Shown here: positions 17,912 through 26,368 of the stretch, piece by piece
Layout of the letters: each line of letters begins with the position of its first letter
Numbering within the stretch: position 1 is the first letter of the stretch
NCBI GenBank assembly: GCA_964602595.1
Contig: CAZRRO010000003.1
Span: 372,001 to 436,000 of the forward strand
Source: CAIWAH01 sp964602595
GTDB taxonomy: Bacteria > Verrucomicrobiota > Verrucomicrobiia > Limisphaerales > UBA9464
Length of the DNA: 64,000 bases
Reading direction: 5' to 3'
Notes under the pieces: generated by a model
The model's database searches: none
The model's input: only the letters and a program-made list of their open reading frames with translations
Told to the model about the DNA's origin: nothing
Program-made: the position numbers and the translations under genes

Positions 17912-18721
17912 TTAACCGTGGGTCGCGAAACGGCGCAGGTTTTTCAGCGCCACTGCCACTGGTTTCGGCAACGGGGCCTCGATTTGCATCAGTTCACCCG
18001 TGGACGGGTGGGGCAATTCCAGGCGCCAGGCATGCAACGCAAGCGTCCGGATCAACGGGGTCTCGACCACGCCTGGCGCCAGGCGGTAACCGCGCTTGAG
18101 CCGCGAAAGGAGCAGGGGTTCGCCACCGTAGTGACTGTCTCCGAAGATGGGGTGCCCCAGATCCTGCAGGTGGACCCGCAGCTGATGGGTTCGCCCCGTC
18201 AGCGGCCGGCACTCCACCAGCGAGCAGCCGGCGAAGCGTTCCGCGACCCGGAAGTGGGTCACTGCCCGTTTGCCCTGTCCGCTCACGGCCATGAGCCCCG
18301 GCTTGAACCAATGGGGCGCGAGGCGGTTCTCCACCGTGAATTCGTTGCGCTCCGGATTGCCCTGCACCAGGGCCAGGTAAGTCTTCTTCGGAATCTCGGA
18401 GCCGAAGTGGTTGGCCAGCTGGATCAGCGCCTCGCGCGTCTTGGCCAGCAGGAAGATGCCGGTCGTCTCGAAGTCGAGCCGGTGGGCGTTGGCCAGGTAG
18501 GTGATGCCGTGTTCGGTAGCCCAGGGCTTGCCATCGGCGACCCCCTCGTGGAGCAGCCGCATCAGGTTGGGCCGCCCCGCATCGTAACGGTCCGGACAAG
18601 ACAAAAGCCGGGCCGGCTTGTCGAGGGCGAGCACGTCGGCATCCTCGAACAGCACCGGCACCGGCCAGGATTCGCCGGTCGCCGGCGACGAGAGGCGGAT
18701 CACCCGCGGGGCGGCAGGCAT
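17912..18721 (-). CDS. RluA-family pseudouridine synthase
   Basis: 269 residues. The family signature HRLDFETTG is at 80-88, with catalytic Asp83. LTGRTHQLRVHLQDLGHPIFGD follows further on, the conserved substrate-binding region of RluA/RluC/RluD enzymes. It isomerises uridine in rRNA or tRNA; which site cannot be told. There is no S4 domain at the N-terminus, as in RluA. The start at 18721 lies 7 bases after the chaperone gene's stop, so the two form an operon. Confidence 0.9.
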   Translation of the reverse strand: MPAAPRVIRLSSPATGESWPVPVLFEDADVLALDKPARLLSCPDRYDAGRPNLMRLLHEGVADGKPWATEHGITYLANAHRLDFETTGIFLLAKTREALIQLANHFGSEIPKKTYLALVQGNPERNEFTVENRLAPHWFKPGLMAVSGQGKRAVTHFRVAERFAGCSLVECRPLTGRTHQLRVHLQDLGHPIFGDSHYGGEPLLLSRLKRGYRLAPGVVETPLIRTLALHAWRLELPHPSTGELMQIEAPLPKPVAVALKNLRRFATHG

Positions 18722-18728
18722 GGGCGGC

Positions 18729-20393
18729 TCACTGCTCCGCGCCTTCGGCCTTGAGCAATTCCGACAGTCCGGACTTCTGGAACTCGCGGCCGGCCCATTC
18801 CTGGAACGCGAGCGACTTGCGCTGCTGGCGTCGCTCTTCGAGGAAGGCATTCAGGCCGGCCTTGAGCGTGGCCTCATCGACAGGCTTGCGCTCCCGCAGG
18901 AAGGCGACCAAGCCGCCATCCGCCGACGGTTGGAACGGGCTGGCCATGCCGGCCTTGAGCTGGAACACCGCGCTCTTGATGGCGTTGGGATTCTGTCGCG
19001 GATCCAGGCCGGGAATCGTCTCGGCGGTCAGGGTGAACGGCGCCAATTCGACGACGCTGGCCTTTTGTTCGGCGGCGACGGTGGCGAAGGTCTTGCCTTG
19101 GGCCAAGCCGTTGGTCACCGCGATCGCAAAGGCTTCGCCGGCGGCCCGGGCGGCTTCCTGGGACTTGAAGCGGCGGTAGTCTTCGGTCACGCGGGACTGG
19201 ATCGTGGCGAACGCCGGGATCTCGCTGGGAACCGTCTGCGTCAACGCCGCCACGACCACGCCGGTGCTCCCGCGCATCGGCAACGTGATGGGCTTCTCGT
19301 TGGAGAGTTTGGCGACTTCCTGGCTCAGCGTGGTGAGGTCTTCCAGGCCGGCCGGGCGGCCGGAGTCGGCGAACGGCTCGGTATTGGCGACCTTGAGCTG
19401 GCGGTTCAGCGCCTCGTTGATGAGGTTGGCCGGGGTCATCGGCTTCACCCGGTAGATGGCGTTGGCGAATTCGGTCGCCTTGGCATTGGCCAATTCCAGG
19501 GCGCGCTGGGTGGCCATGTCCTGCTGGAGCTGCGTGATGGCCGCCGGCTTGGTCAGGGGCTGGCCCTGCGCGTCGGTGAAGGTCTCGGCGCCGCGCTGGG
19601 TGTAGATTTGCTCAATGCGGTTCGTGAGGTCGGGGATCTTGGCGAGATCCGCGGTGGCCTCGGCGGTGAAATTCGTCGCGTCAAATCGGACATAACTGAG
19701 GACGCGGCGCTCCGGGATGCGGTAAACCGCGAGCCGGTTGCTGTAGAAGGAACTGAGGGCGGCCGGGTCGAGGTTGACCGAGGCGAGGTAGTTGGATGTC
19801 GAGAACTGGACGAGGCTGACGGCCAGGGTCTCGTTCTCGCGCTGGAACTCCACGGAGGCCTCGCGCGGCGTCACCAAGTCACCGGCAACGCCGACGACGT
19901 CTGCCAGGTGGCCGCGGATGACCTGCAACCGGACCCAGTCCACGAAGTCGCTCTCGGTGAACCGTTCGCGCGAGGGATTGAGGCGGGTTTCCACGAACTT
20001 CTGGAAGGTGATCGGGCCCTTCTCGTCGCGGAGATTCTGCCGGATCCACGCGGCGACGGCCGCATCGCCGATCTCGAGTCCCAAGTCCTTGGCCCGTGCC
20101 TGCAGGAGCACGTTGAAATAACGCTCCTGCTTCAGGTCGAAGCCCTGCTGTTTGGCCCGGGCGTTGTCGTAGCCCTCGCCCAGGCGCAGGTAGCCACCGA
20201 GCCGCGCGAGCCGGTCCGCGGCCACCAATTCGTTCCGGCTCAGGGGCCGGCCATCGATGCTGCCGTAGTTGCCGCCTCCCCCTGCCTGCTCCAGCCGGGA
20301 GCTCGGATTGAAGTAGGCGACAAAGCTGATGATCACGGCTGCGCTGATGAAATACCAAAGCAGCTTCTGATGTTTACGAATATGGCCCGTCAT
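18729..20393 (-). CDS. PpiD/SurA-like membrane-anchored periplasmic chaperone without a parvulin domain
   Basis: 554 residues. A short cytoplasmic start is followed by one membrane helix (~11-28). An N-terminal SurA_N-like region follows (GYLRLGEGYDNARAKQQGFD, then FNVLLQARAKDLGLEI). The middle and C-terminal parts are helical and Gln/Ala rich. I could not find the Gly-Gly-rich active-site signature of parvulin-type prolyl isomerases. It probably assists folding of exported proteins, fitting the many secreted proteins in this window (inference). It is co-transcribed with the pseudouridine synthase downstream. Confidence 0.75.
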   Translation of the reverse strand: MTGHIRKHQKLLWYFISAAVIISFVAYFNPSSRLEQAGGGGNYGSIDGRPLSRNELVAADRLARLGGYLRLGEGYDNARAKQQGFDLKQERYFNVLLQARAKDLGLEIGDAAVAAWIRQNLRDEKGPITFQKFVETRLNPSRERFTESDFVDWVRLQVIRGHLADVVGVAGDLVTPREASVEFQRENETLAVSLVQFSTSNYLASVNLDPAALSSFYSNRLAVYRIPERRVLSYVRFDATNFTAEATADLAKIPDLTNRIEQIYTQRGAETFTDAQGQPLTKPAAITQLQQDMATQRALELANAKATEFANAIYRVKPMTPANLINEALNRQLKVANTEPFADSGRPAGLEDLTTLSQEVAKLSNEKPITLPMRGSTGVVVAALTQTVPSEIPAFATIQSRVTEDYRRFKSQEAARAAGEAFAIAVTNGLAQGKTFATVAAEQKASVVELAPFTLTAETIPGLDPRQNPNAIKSAVFQLKAGMASPFQPSADGGLVAFLRERKPVDEATLKAGLNAFLEERRQQRKSLAFQEWAGREFQKSGLSELLKAEGAEQ

Positions 20394-20528
20394 GATGAGA
20401 ACCCCGGATAAATAGGCGCGGAACCTAGCGGCCCCGCAAAAACCCGGTCAAAGGCAAAAGCAGACTCAATTCATGGCCGGCGGCCGGGAAAACAGGCTGC
20501 AGCGCCGGGGAATCGGGTCGGCCGGCGG

Positions 20529-22184
20529 CTAGTTTCGCCGGGTCCGGATGAGCGTGGGGCGCGACCGGAAATCCTCCGCCAATTCGGTCGCGTCATCGTC
20601 GAGAATGGGTTCGGTCGGCAGTTCGAGGGCGAGGCCCCGCAGTTCGCGGGCGAGTTCGCCGGCGGAGCCAGGGCGGTCGTCCGGCTGCTTGGCGAGCAGC
20701 CGGAGGACTAGGCGGGCGAGGCCGGGATTCACCGCGGACGGCAGGGGCGGCACCGGCTGTTCCTGATGCGCCCGCAACAGTTCCTTGGCGGATTCGGCCG
20801 CGAAGACCGGCCGACCCGTGAGCGCTAACCAAGCGATGCCACCGAGCGAATAGAGGTCGGCGCGGGCGTCCGCCTCGGCGTCGCCAGCCGCGACTTCCGG
20901 CGCCATCCATTCGGGGGAACCGGTCAGTAATTCCCCTGCCGCCCCGGCCCGCGCCTGGGCGAGTGATTCGCGCACCACGGCGAGGCCGAAATCGAGCACC
21001 TTCACCACCTCTCGGTGAAGTCCCTGGCGGGTGAGGAAGAGGTTCTCCGGCTTCAGGTCGCGATGCACCAGGCCCAGCGAATGGGCCTCGGCCAGCGAAT
21101 CACACGTTTCCAGGAGCCACTGCACGACCCGGGCGGACGGCTGCGGCCCAAACCGTTCGATCACCCGGTGCAGCGGCAGGCCGCGCAGCAGTTCCATCAC
21201 GTAAAAGATCTGGCCGTCCTCGGTCCGGCCGTAATCGAAGACCGGCACCGTGTGCGCGGAGGTCAGGCGGGCGGCGAGCTTGGCCTCCTGCTGATACCGG
21301 GCCAATGTGCGCTCCAGTTGCTCCGGCGAGCCGGCGTGTTGGCGCAGCAGGGCGGCGCTCACCAGCTTGATCGCGGCCGGCCGGGCCAAGGTTCGGTGGC
21401 TGGCCTGCCAGACTTCCCCCATCCGGCCCTGCCCGAGCCGGCGCTCGAGCTGGTAGGAGCCCAATTCTTGGAGTTCCCCGCGGGCGGTCGCCAACTGCTT
21501 CGCCATCGTCTGCATCCGGCGCCGTTCCCGTTCCCGGTGGATCACGACCGCGACCGCCACGATCGCGCAGGTCCAGGTCGCGGTGTTCGCCACGATCATG
21601 CGCCGGGCCAATTGCGGTGGCGCGTGGCCGCCGGCCTGACCCGTGACGATCAGGACCGCGAGGACGAACGGGGCCACGAGGCTGGAAAAGACCAGCAACG
21701 CGTAGTGGAGCAGCGGCGGGGCTGCCACCAGCAGCGCGAAGAGCAGGATGATGATGCCACCCCAAGTTGGGCGCACCGAGACCGGGACCGGTCCCGCCAA
21801 CGTGTAGGCCCCGAACCAAGCCGAAAGCGAGGCATGCGCCACGAACAGGGCCGCCGCGGCACCCAGCACCAGCGCCGGCCGGCGACGGTAGTGCGCCAGT
21901 GCGGCCACACCCAGGCAGGCGAAGACGAGCATCAGCAGGTAGTCCGCCGGCGCGGTCCCGTTCCCGCCGGCGAGCGCCCGCGGGTCGAACCACAGGCGCT
22001 GGAGTTCCATTCCCAACAGGCTAAGGGCCAGGATGCCGCCCAGGATTACCGCGAAGCGCACCACGCCGGCCGCCGTGTCCTCCGGCCCGCCGATCGGACT
22101 CAGGGAACTGGCCGTGCCGGAAATGAACACCGTCCCCGCCGACCTGGGATGGGACGATTCAGCGACTGCTTTGGGAGCTTCCAT
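20529..22184 (-). CDS. Membrane Ser/Thr protein kinase with N-terminal multi-helix sensor
   Basis: 551 residues. The N-terminal ~215 residues hold about six membrane helices (near 43-62, 82-98, 104-125, 142-160, 162-182, 200-216). A short linker leads to a Hanks-type kinase domain: glycine loop GQGRMGEV at 251-258, Lys273, HRDLKPEN at 374-381, DFG at 398-400, and an APE motif (EWMAPEVAAG). All catalytic residues are present. Most bacterial PknB-like kinases have the kinase first and one helix; a polytopic N-terminal sensor is a less common arrangement. The start at 22184 (MEAPK) was chosen because upstream codons are not kinase-like. Confidence 0.88.
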   Translation of the reverse strand: MEAPKAVAESSHPRSAGTVFISGTASSLSPIGGPEDTAAGVVRFAVILGGILALSLLGMELQRLWFDPRALAGGNGTAPADYLLMLVFACLGVAALAHYRRRPALVLGAAAALFVAHASLSAWFGAYTLAGPVPVSVRPTWGGIIILLFALLVAAPPLLHYALLVFSSLVAPFVLAVLIVTGQAGGHAPPQLARRMIVANTATWTCAIVAVAVVIHRERERRRMQTMAKQLATARGELQELGSYQLERRLGQGRMGEVWQASHRTLARPAAIKLVSAALLRQHAGSPEQLERTLARYQQEAKLAARLTSAHTVPVFDYGRTEDGQIFYVMELLRGLPLHRVIERFGPQPSARVVQWLLETCDSLAEAHSLGLVHRDLKPENLFLTRQGLHREVVKVLDFGLAVVRESLAQARAGAAGELLTGSPEWMAPEVAAGDAEADARADLYSLGGIAWLALTGRPVFAAESAKELLRAHQEQPVPPLPSAVNPGLARLVLRLLAKQPDDRPGSAGELARELRGLALELPTEPILDDDATELAEDFRSRPTLIRTRRN

Positions 22185-22439
22185 GGTGAGGAACCTCAGC
22201 AGGCTGCCGCAAAGGAGTCCGAAAGCAAACCCCGGCGTGGCCGGGGTGGATTTCAGGCGGATGAAGCCGGCCGCCCGCACAGAACCCAAGGTTGGCGGCG
22301 GCGGGGCGTGAAGTGGGGTCCGTGCCGCGGAAGCATTGCCTTTGGCCGGCGGGCGCCGGGTGGTTCGCGGAGCTTCAGCCTTGCCGCCCCGGCGCCGCTG
22401 CCTAGCCTGCCGAAGGATCTGTTCCACGATCCGCCCGCC

Positions 22440-23357
22440 ATGACTACCTCTGCCCAACAGCCGTTGCCGTCGGTGACGTGCCGCAGCGGTTCCTTGCCCC
22501 GTGCCGCGTTCACGCTCATTGAGCTGCTTGTCGTGATCGCCATCATCGCGATCCTGGCCGGCATGCTCCTGCCTGCTCTGGGCCGGGCCAAGGACCGCGC
22601 CCAACTGACCGTCGACCTGAGCAACGTGAAGCAGGTGCTCCTCGCGAACCAGCTCTACGCGACGGACAGCCTGGACTTCAACGCGCACCCCACCTGGGGC
22701 GGCGACCTGAGCGGCCCGGACGGCTGGGTTTACGCGACGAAGAACAACGGTCGCATTCCCGGTGGCCCGGCGGCACCGACCTCCGCCGCGGGCAAGGACA
22801 TCAATTCGCAGCAATTCAGCAACCAGGTCGCCTTCTTCAAGATCAGCCAGCTCGGCCCCTACCTCACCAGTCACACGCTCTGCTGGTGTCCGAAGGACGT
22901 CGCCACCCGCGGCAGCGGCAAGCTGAAACAACTCTGGCTCGCCCGGCCGCTGAAGCTGACCTCCTACTGCTGGAACGGCACGATCGGCGGCTACAACAAC
23001 ATCGGGAAGGCATCGCTTTCGCCCGACGGCCGCACCTACAAGACCTCCGACTTCCTCGCGACCGACTGGCAGATGTGGGAGCAGAACGAACTGGACGCCC
23101 TGAACTTCAACGACGCGTCCAACGTGCCACCGCCCGGCAACGTGGGGAACGGCGTCTCCATCCGTCACGCCGGCGTGGCGGGCTGGTGGAACCTGTCGAA
23201 CCCGAACGGCAACCAGCCGACGAAGAACCTCCCCGGCGGCGCGGTGGTCGGCACCTTCGGCGGCAGTGCCATGAGCGTGAAGTGGAACTACACGCAGCAG
23301 CTCATCAACAAGGCCGCGGTGCCCAACGAAATCTTCAACGGGCCGGTTTACCGCTGA
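22440..23357 (+). CDS. Prepilin-type N-terminal protein, type II secretion/pseudopilin-like
   Basis: 305 residues. After a 23-residue leader comes the type IV prepilin signature FTLIELLVVIAIIAILAGML with the conserved Glu at +5. The body carries recurring features of this abundant Verrucomicrobia/Planctomycetes family (ALGRAKDRAQ, GYNNIGKASL). Expected processing is by a prepilin peptidase, with export to the outer membrane or surface. It is divergent from the kinase gene and lies 87 bases upstream of the ACP gene. Confidence 0.85.
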   Translation: MTTSAQQPLPSVTCRSGSLPRAAFTLIELLVVIAIIAILAGMLLPALGRAKDRAQLTVDLSNVKQVLLANQLYATDSLDFNAHPTWGGDLSGPDGWVYATKNNGRIPGGPAAPTSAAGKDINSQQFSNQVAFFKISQLGPYLTSHTLCWCPKDVATRGSGKLKQLWLARPLKLTSYCWNGTIGGYNNIGKASLSPDGRTYKTSDFLATDWQMWEQNELDALNFNDASNVPPPGNVGNGVSIRHAGVAGWWNLSNPNGNQPTKNLPGGAVVGTFGGSAMSVKWNYTQQLINKAAVPNEIFNGPVYR

Positions 23358-23444
23358 CTTGGGATTCGCCGTCGGCAGCGGGGCGCGGAACGCCCCAACC
23401 GGAGCGTTGTGTTCCCCGGTCCCGCCCGGTTTCATCCGGTCCAC

Positions 23445-23693
23445 ATGACGCACGACGAAATCCTGGGCGGGCTGAAGGAGCTTTTGCAGCGCCATAAGCA
23501 GATCAAGGCCGATCCCGCCGCCCTCACGCTGGCCACGCGGATCGACCAGATCGGCTTCGACTCCCTGTCGATCCTCGACTTCATCTACGACATCGAGGAC
23601 CGCTTCCAGATCCAGACGCAGATGGCCGACCTCGTGGGCATGACCACCGTGGGCGACCTCGTGAACTACCTGCACGCCCGGCTGCCGCAGTGA
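23445..23693 (+). CDS. Acyl carrier protein
   Basis: 82 residues. The phosphopantetheine attachment site is Ser40 within QIGFDSLSILDF, followed by the acidic helix YDIEDRF. It carries acyl chains for lipid or secondary-metabolite synthesis. Its stop overlaps the GTG start of the acyltransferase gene, which suggests it serves that enzyme rather than bulk fatty acid synthesis. The start at 23445 gives a normal ACP length. Confidence 0.88.
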   Translation: MTHDEILGGLKELLQRHKQIKADPAALTLATRIDQIGFDSLSILDFIYDIEDRFQIQTQMADLVGMTTVGDLVNYLHARLPQ

Positions 23694-24583
23694 GCGGGCC
23701 CGGAAAGCTCGGGCAGAGGTCGGTCGCGCTGCTCGCCGCCGGCGGGTTGGCCCTGCTCGGGGCGCTGCCGCCGGCCGTGCTCTTTGCCCTCACGCGCGGG
23801 ATCGCCGGGATCGTGTTCCGCTGCTGGGGCAAACGCCGCCGCATCTCCGAGGAAAACCTGCTGCAATCCGGTCTCGCCCCGACGCCGGCCGCGGCCCGGG
23901 CGCTGGCCCGGGAGTCCTTCACGTCCTTCGCCCTGATGGTCGCGGAATCCGTCGCGTTGCGAAACCGGCTCACCGCCGACAACTGGCGCGACTTCGTGAC
24001 GCTGCGGCTCTCGCCGGAGGCCGAACGCCTGCTGGCCGACCCCAAGCAGGGCCTGCTCGTCGCCAGCGCCCACCTGGGCAACTGGGAAGTCGCCGCCAAG
24101 GCGGTCGCGATGCTCAAGCCGATGCTGGTCGTCTACCGGCCGTTCAACAACCCGGAGCTCGACCGCGTGGTCCACGCCGGCCGCACCAACGACCGCCTGC
24201 ACCTGGTCTCGCGCAACGACCGCAGCCCGATGCGTTTCCTCAACGCCCTCGCCCAGGGCGAATTGGTCGCCCTGATGATCGACCAGCACGTCTACGACGG
24301 CCGGGTGCGGGTGGACTTCCTCGGCCGGCCGGCGTGGACAACCAAGTCGGTGGCCATGATGCACTTCACGACCCGCGCCCCGCTGATCGTCGCCGTGGCG
24401 GTGCGGACCGGTCCGCTGAAGTTTGAGGTCCACGCGGTCGGCCCGATCACCGCGCCCCGCACCGGCGACCGGGATCGCGACGCCCTGGAATTCACCCAGG
24501 CGCTGACCCGCGAGGTCGAACACTTCGTGCGGCAATATCCTGGGCAATACATGTGGGGCCACCGCCGCTGGAAAGAGGCGTGA
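23690..24583 (+). CDS. LpxL/HtrB-like lysophospholipid or lipid A acyltransferase
   Basis: 297 residues starting on a GTG that overlaps the ACP stop (GTGA). The N-terminus is hydrophobic (~11-45). The catalytic motif of the LpxL/LpxM family is seen as H128-LGNW-E133, followed by a conserved YRPFNNPELDR and an MIDQHVYDGRVRVDFLGRPA region. The family transfers acyl groups from ACP to lipid A or other lipids at the inner membrane. The coupled ACP suggests a dedicated acyl donor. Confidence 0.88.
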   Translation: MSGPGKLGQRSVALLAAGGLALLGALPPAVLFALTRGIAGIVFRCWGKRRRISEENLLQSGLAPTPAAARALARESFTSFALMVAESVALRNRLTADNWRDFVTLRLSPEAERLLADPKQGLLVASAHLGNWEVAAKAVAMLKPMLVVYRPFNNPELDRVVHAGRTNDRLHLVSRNDRSPMRFLNALAQGELVALMIDQHVYDGRVRVDFLGRPAWTTKSVAMMHFTTRAPLIVAVAVRTGPLKFEVHAVGPITAPRTGDRDRDALEFTQALTREVEHFVRQYPGQYMWGHRRWKEA

Positions 24584-24611
24584 GCGGTCCGCGCTGGGCG
24601 ACGGATGCGCC

Positions 24612-25385
24612 TCAGTTCGCCGGCCAGATGAAGTCGAGGTCGGTTCCCGAGTTGGTCGCCGCGTCGCGGAAGTAGACCCGCACGAGTCCGGAGTTGCCCT
24701 GCTGAATGCTGCCGTCGCCGAGAAGCAGGTTGCCCGCGCCCTGGTGGATGTCCTGGGTCCAAACCGCCGAATTCATCGCGGCGACGTTGGTAGCGGTCGC
24801 ATAGGGGATGCGCAGCGCGACCTGTGAAGGCGGTGTATTCGTGTCGGCGCTAAAGGGACCGCCGGCGAGATTGCGGTCGCCGCCCAAGATGGACTGGGGT
24901 TCCGTCTTGTTGGCGCTGGTGCCGATGAAATAGCTTATGGCGCGGTCGCGAACCGGGGCTTGTGCCGGAGCCATCAGGAAGGTGAACGAGTTGGTCTTCA
25001 GTTGGAACCGCTTCGCATCACTGGGACACAGGAGAATCTTCGGCGTCGAAAGCTCGTTGGAAATGACCGCGAAAATGGCGGCGACGCCTTGGGCGGGCCC
25101 CAACGCGGCGCCCGGCACTGAGGCGTAGTTCGTGGGCATGGAAGTCGGCCGATCCGTCGCCCCAGCCTGCCAGGGAAAGAGGCCGTTGTTGTCAGTCGCG
25201 TAAATCCGCCACGCCAGGCCGATGTTCTTCAGGTTGTTGACGCAATTGATGGGCGTCCTCCCCACGGATGGCTTCGCAATCAGAGGGACAATGATGAAGC
25301 ACGCCAGCAGCACCACGCACACGATCACCACCATCATTTCAATCCAGGTGAACGCGGCGTGGCGGTTCGTCTTCGGGGCGCGCAT
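24612..25385 (-). CDS. Prepilin-like secreted protein, paralogue 1
   Basis: 257 residues. The N-terminal motif is FTWIEMMVVIVCVVLLA, a variant of FTLIELLVVI that keeps the +5 Glu but has Trp and Met-Met. The C-terminal part contains VWTQDIHQGAGNLLLGDGS, a mark of the H-X9-DG family in Verrucomicrobia and Planctomycetes. It is a tandem paralogue of the next gene upstream; the first 27 residues are identical. Confidence 0.8.
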   Translation of the reverse strand: MRAPKTNRHAAFTWIEMMVVIVCVVLLACFIIVPLIAKPSVGRTPINCVNNLKNIGLAWRIYATDNNGLFPWQAGATDRPTSMPTNYASVPGAALGPAQGVAAIFAVISNELSTPKILLCPSDAKRFQLKTNSFTFLMAPAQAPVRDRAISYFIGTSANKTEPQSILGGDRNLAGGPFSADTNTPPSQVALRIPYATATNVAAMNSAVWTQDIHQGAGNLLLGDGSIQQGNSGLVRVYFRDAATNSGTDLDFIWPAN

Positions 25386-25428
25386 GGCGTGAGTTAAGCA
25401 ATGGCAGTGCCACTAGGTCGAGGGCGAC

Positions 25429-26193
25429 TCAATTGGCCGGCCATACGAAATCAAGGTCGGCTCCGGTGCTCAGGGCAGCGTCGCGGAACTGATCCCTCAT
25501 GCGCCCGGAAGTAACCTGCTGCACGCTGCCGTCGCCGAGGAGCAAGTTGCCGGCGCCCTGGTGGATGTCCTGGGTCCAAACCGCCGACTTCATCGCGGCA
25601 ATATTGGTGGCCGTCGCCCGCGGAAGGCGAAGCGCGACCTGTGAAGGCGGCGTATTGGGGTCGGCGCCGAAAGGGCCGCCGGCAAGGTTGCGGTCGCCGC
25701 CCAAAATGGATCCCGGGTGGTTTTCGCTGGCGCTGGTGCCAATGAAGTAGCTGATGGCGCGGTCGCGAACCGGGGCTTGTGCCGGTGCCATGAGGAACGC
25801 GAACGAGTTGGACTTCATTTGGAACCGCTTCGCATCACTCGGGCACACGAGAAACTTCGGCACCGAAAGCGCGTTGGAGATGATTGAAAATATGGTGGCG
25901 ACACCTTGGTCGGTAGGCAGCGGAAATCCCGGCGCTGTCGTGTAATTCGTCGGAGTGGCCCTGGTTCGATCAATTGCCGCTGGTTGCCATGGGAAGTCAT
26001 CCCCACCGAGGATGCGCCAACCCAAGCCGATGTTCTTCAGGTTGTTGACGCAGTTAATGCGCGAAGCCTTTGCCTTAGGCCGGGACAAGGGCGGCGGAAC
26101 CACGATCAACGCCAGCAGCACCACGCACACGATCACCACCATCATTTCAATCCAGGTGAACGCGGCGTGGCGGTTGGTCTTCGGGGCGCGCAT
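25429..26193 (-). CDS. Prepilin-like secreted protein, paralogue 2
   Basis: 254 residues, collinear with paralogue 1 over its whole length, with identical first 27 residues and a nearly identical middle (FLMAPAQAPVRDRAISYFIG). The duplicated unit includes about 35 bases before the start codon (GCAATGGCAGTGCCAC in both). Differences cluster at residues ~30-120, such as replacement of a CFIIVPLIAK segment by LIVVPPPLSR. It precedes paralogue 1 by 43 bases on the same strand, so both are probably transcribed together. Confidence 0.8.
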   Translation of the reverse strand: MRAPKTNRHAAFTWIEMMVVIVCVVLLALIVVPPPLSRPKAKASRINCVNNLKNIGLGWRILGGDDFPWQPAAIDRTRATPTNYTTAPGFPLPTDQGVATIFSIISNALSVPKFLVCPSDAKRFQMKSNSFAFLMAPAQAPVRDRAISYFIGTSASENHPGSILGGDRNLAGGPFGADPNTPPSQVALRLPRATATNIAAMKSAVWTQDIHQGAGNLLLGDGSVQQVTSGRMRDQFRDAALSTGADLDFVWPAN

Positions 26194-26284
26194 GGCGCGA
26201 GCTAAGCAATGGCAGTGCCACCCGGTCGAGCCCGACCCCAGCGGATCGCGGAGTCATCGCGGATCGTGAAAATCGGTGCGGGCA

Positions 26285-26337
26285 AAAGCAGGCCGCCCCT
26301 GGCTGGCGTTAGTTGGCCAAGCCAGGGGCGGTTTTGC
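26285..26337. terminator. Bidirectional-type terminator hairpin
   Basis: A perfect 12-bp stem (26293-26304 with 26320-26331) has a 15-base loop. Four Ts follow directly on the plus side, and a TTTT lies a few bases beyond it on the minus side. It lies between the beta-propeller gene stop (26369, minus) and the paralogue 2 start (26193, minus), so it most likely ends the propeller transcript. Confidence 0.65.
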
Positions 26338-26368
26338 GGTTTGCCCTGGGGTCAGTTTCAGGCCGGGT

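Noticed and set aside
21015..22439. A plus-strand N-terminal extension of the prepilin gene across the kinase gene
   Set aside because: The prepilin leader starts at 22440; the extension is antisense to the kinase domain.
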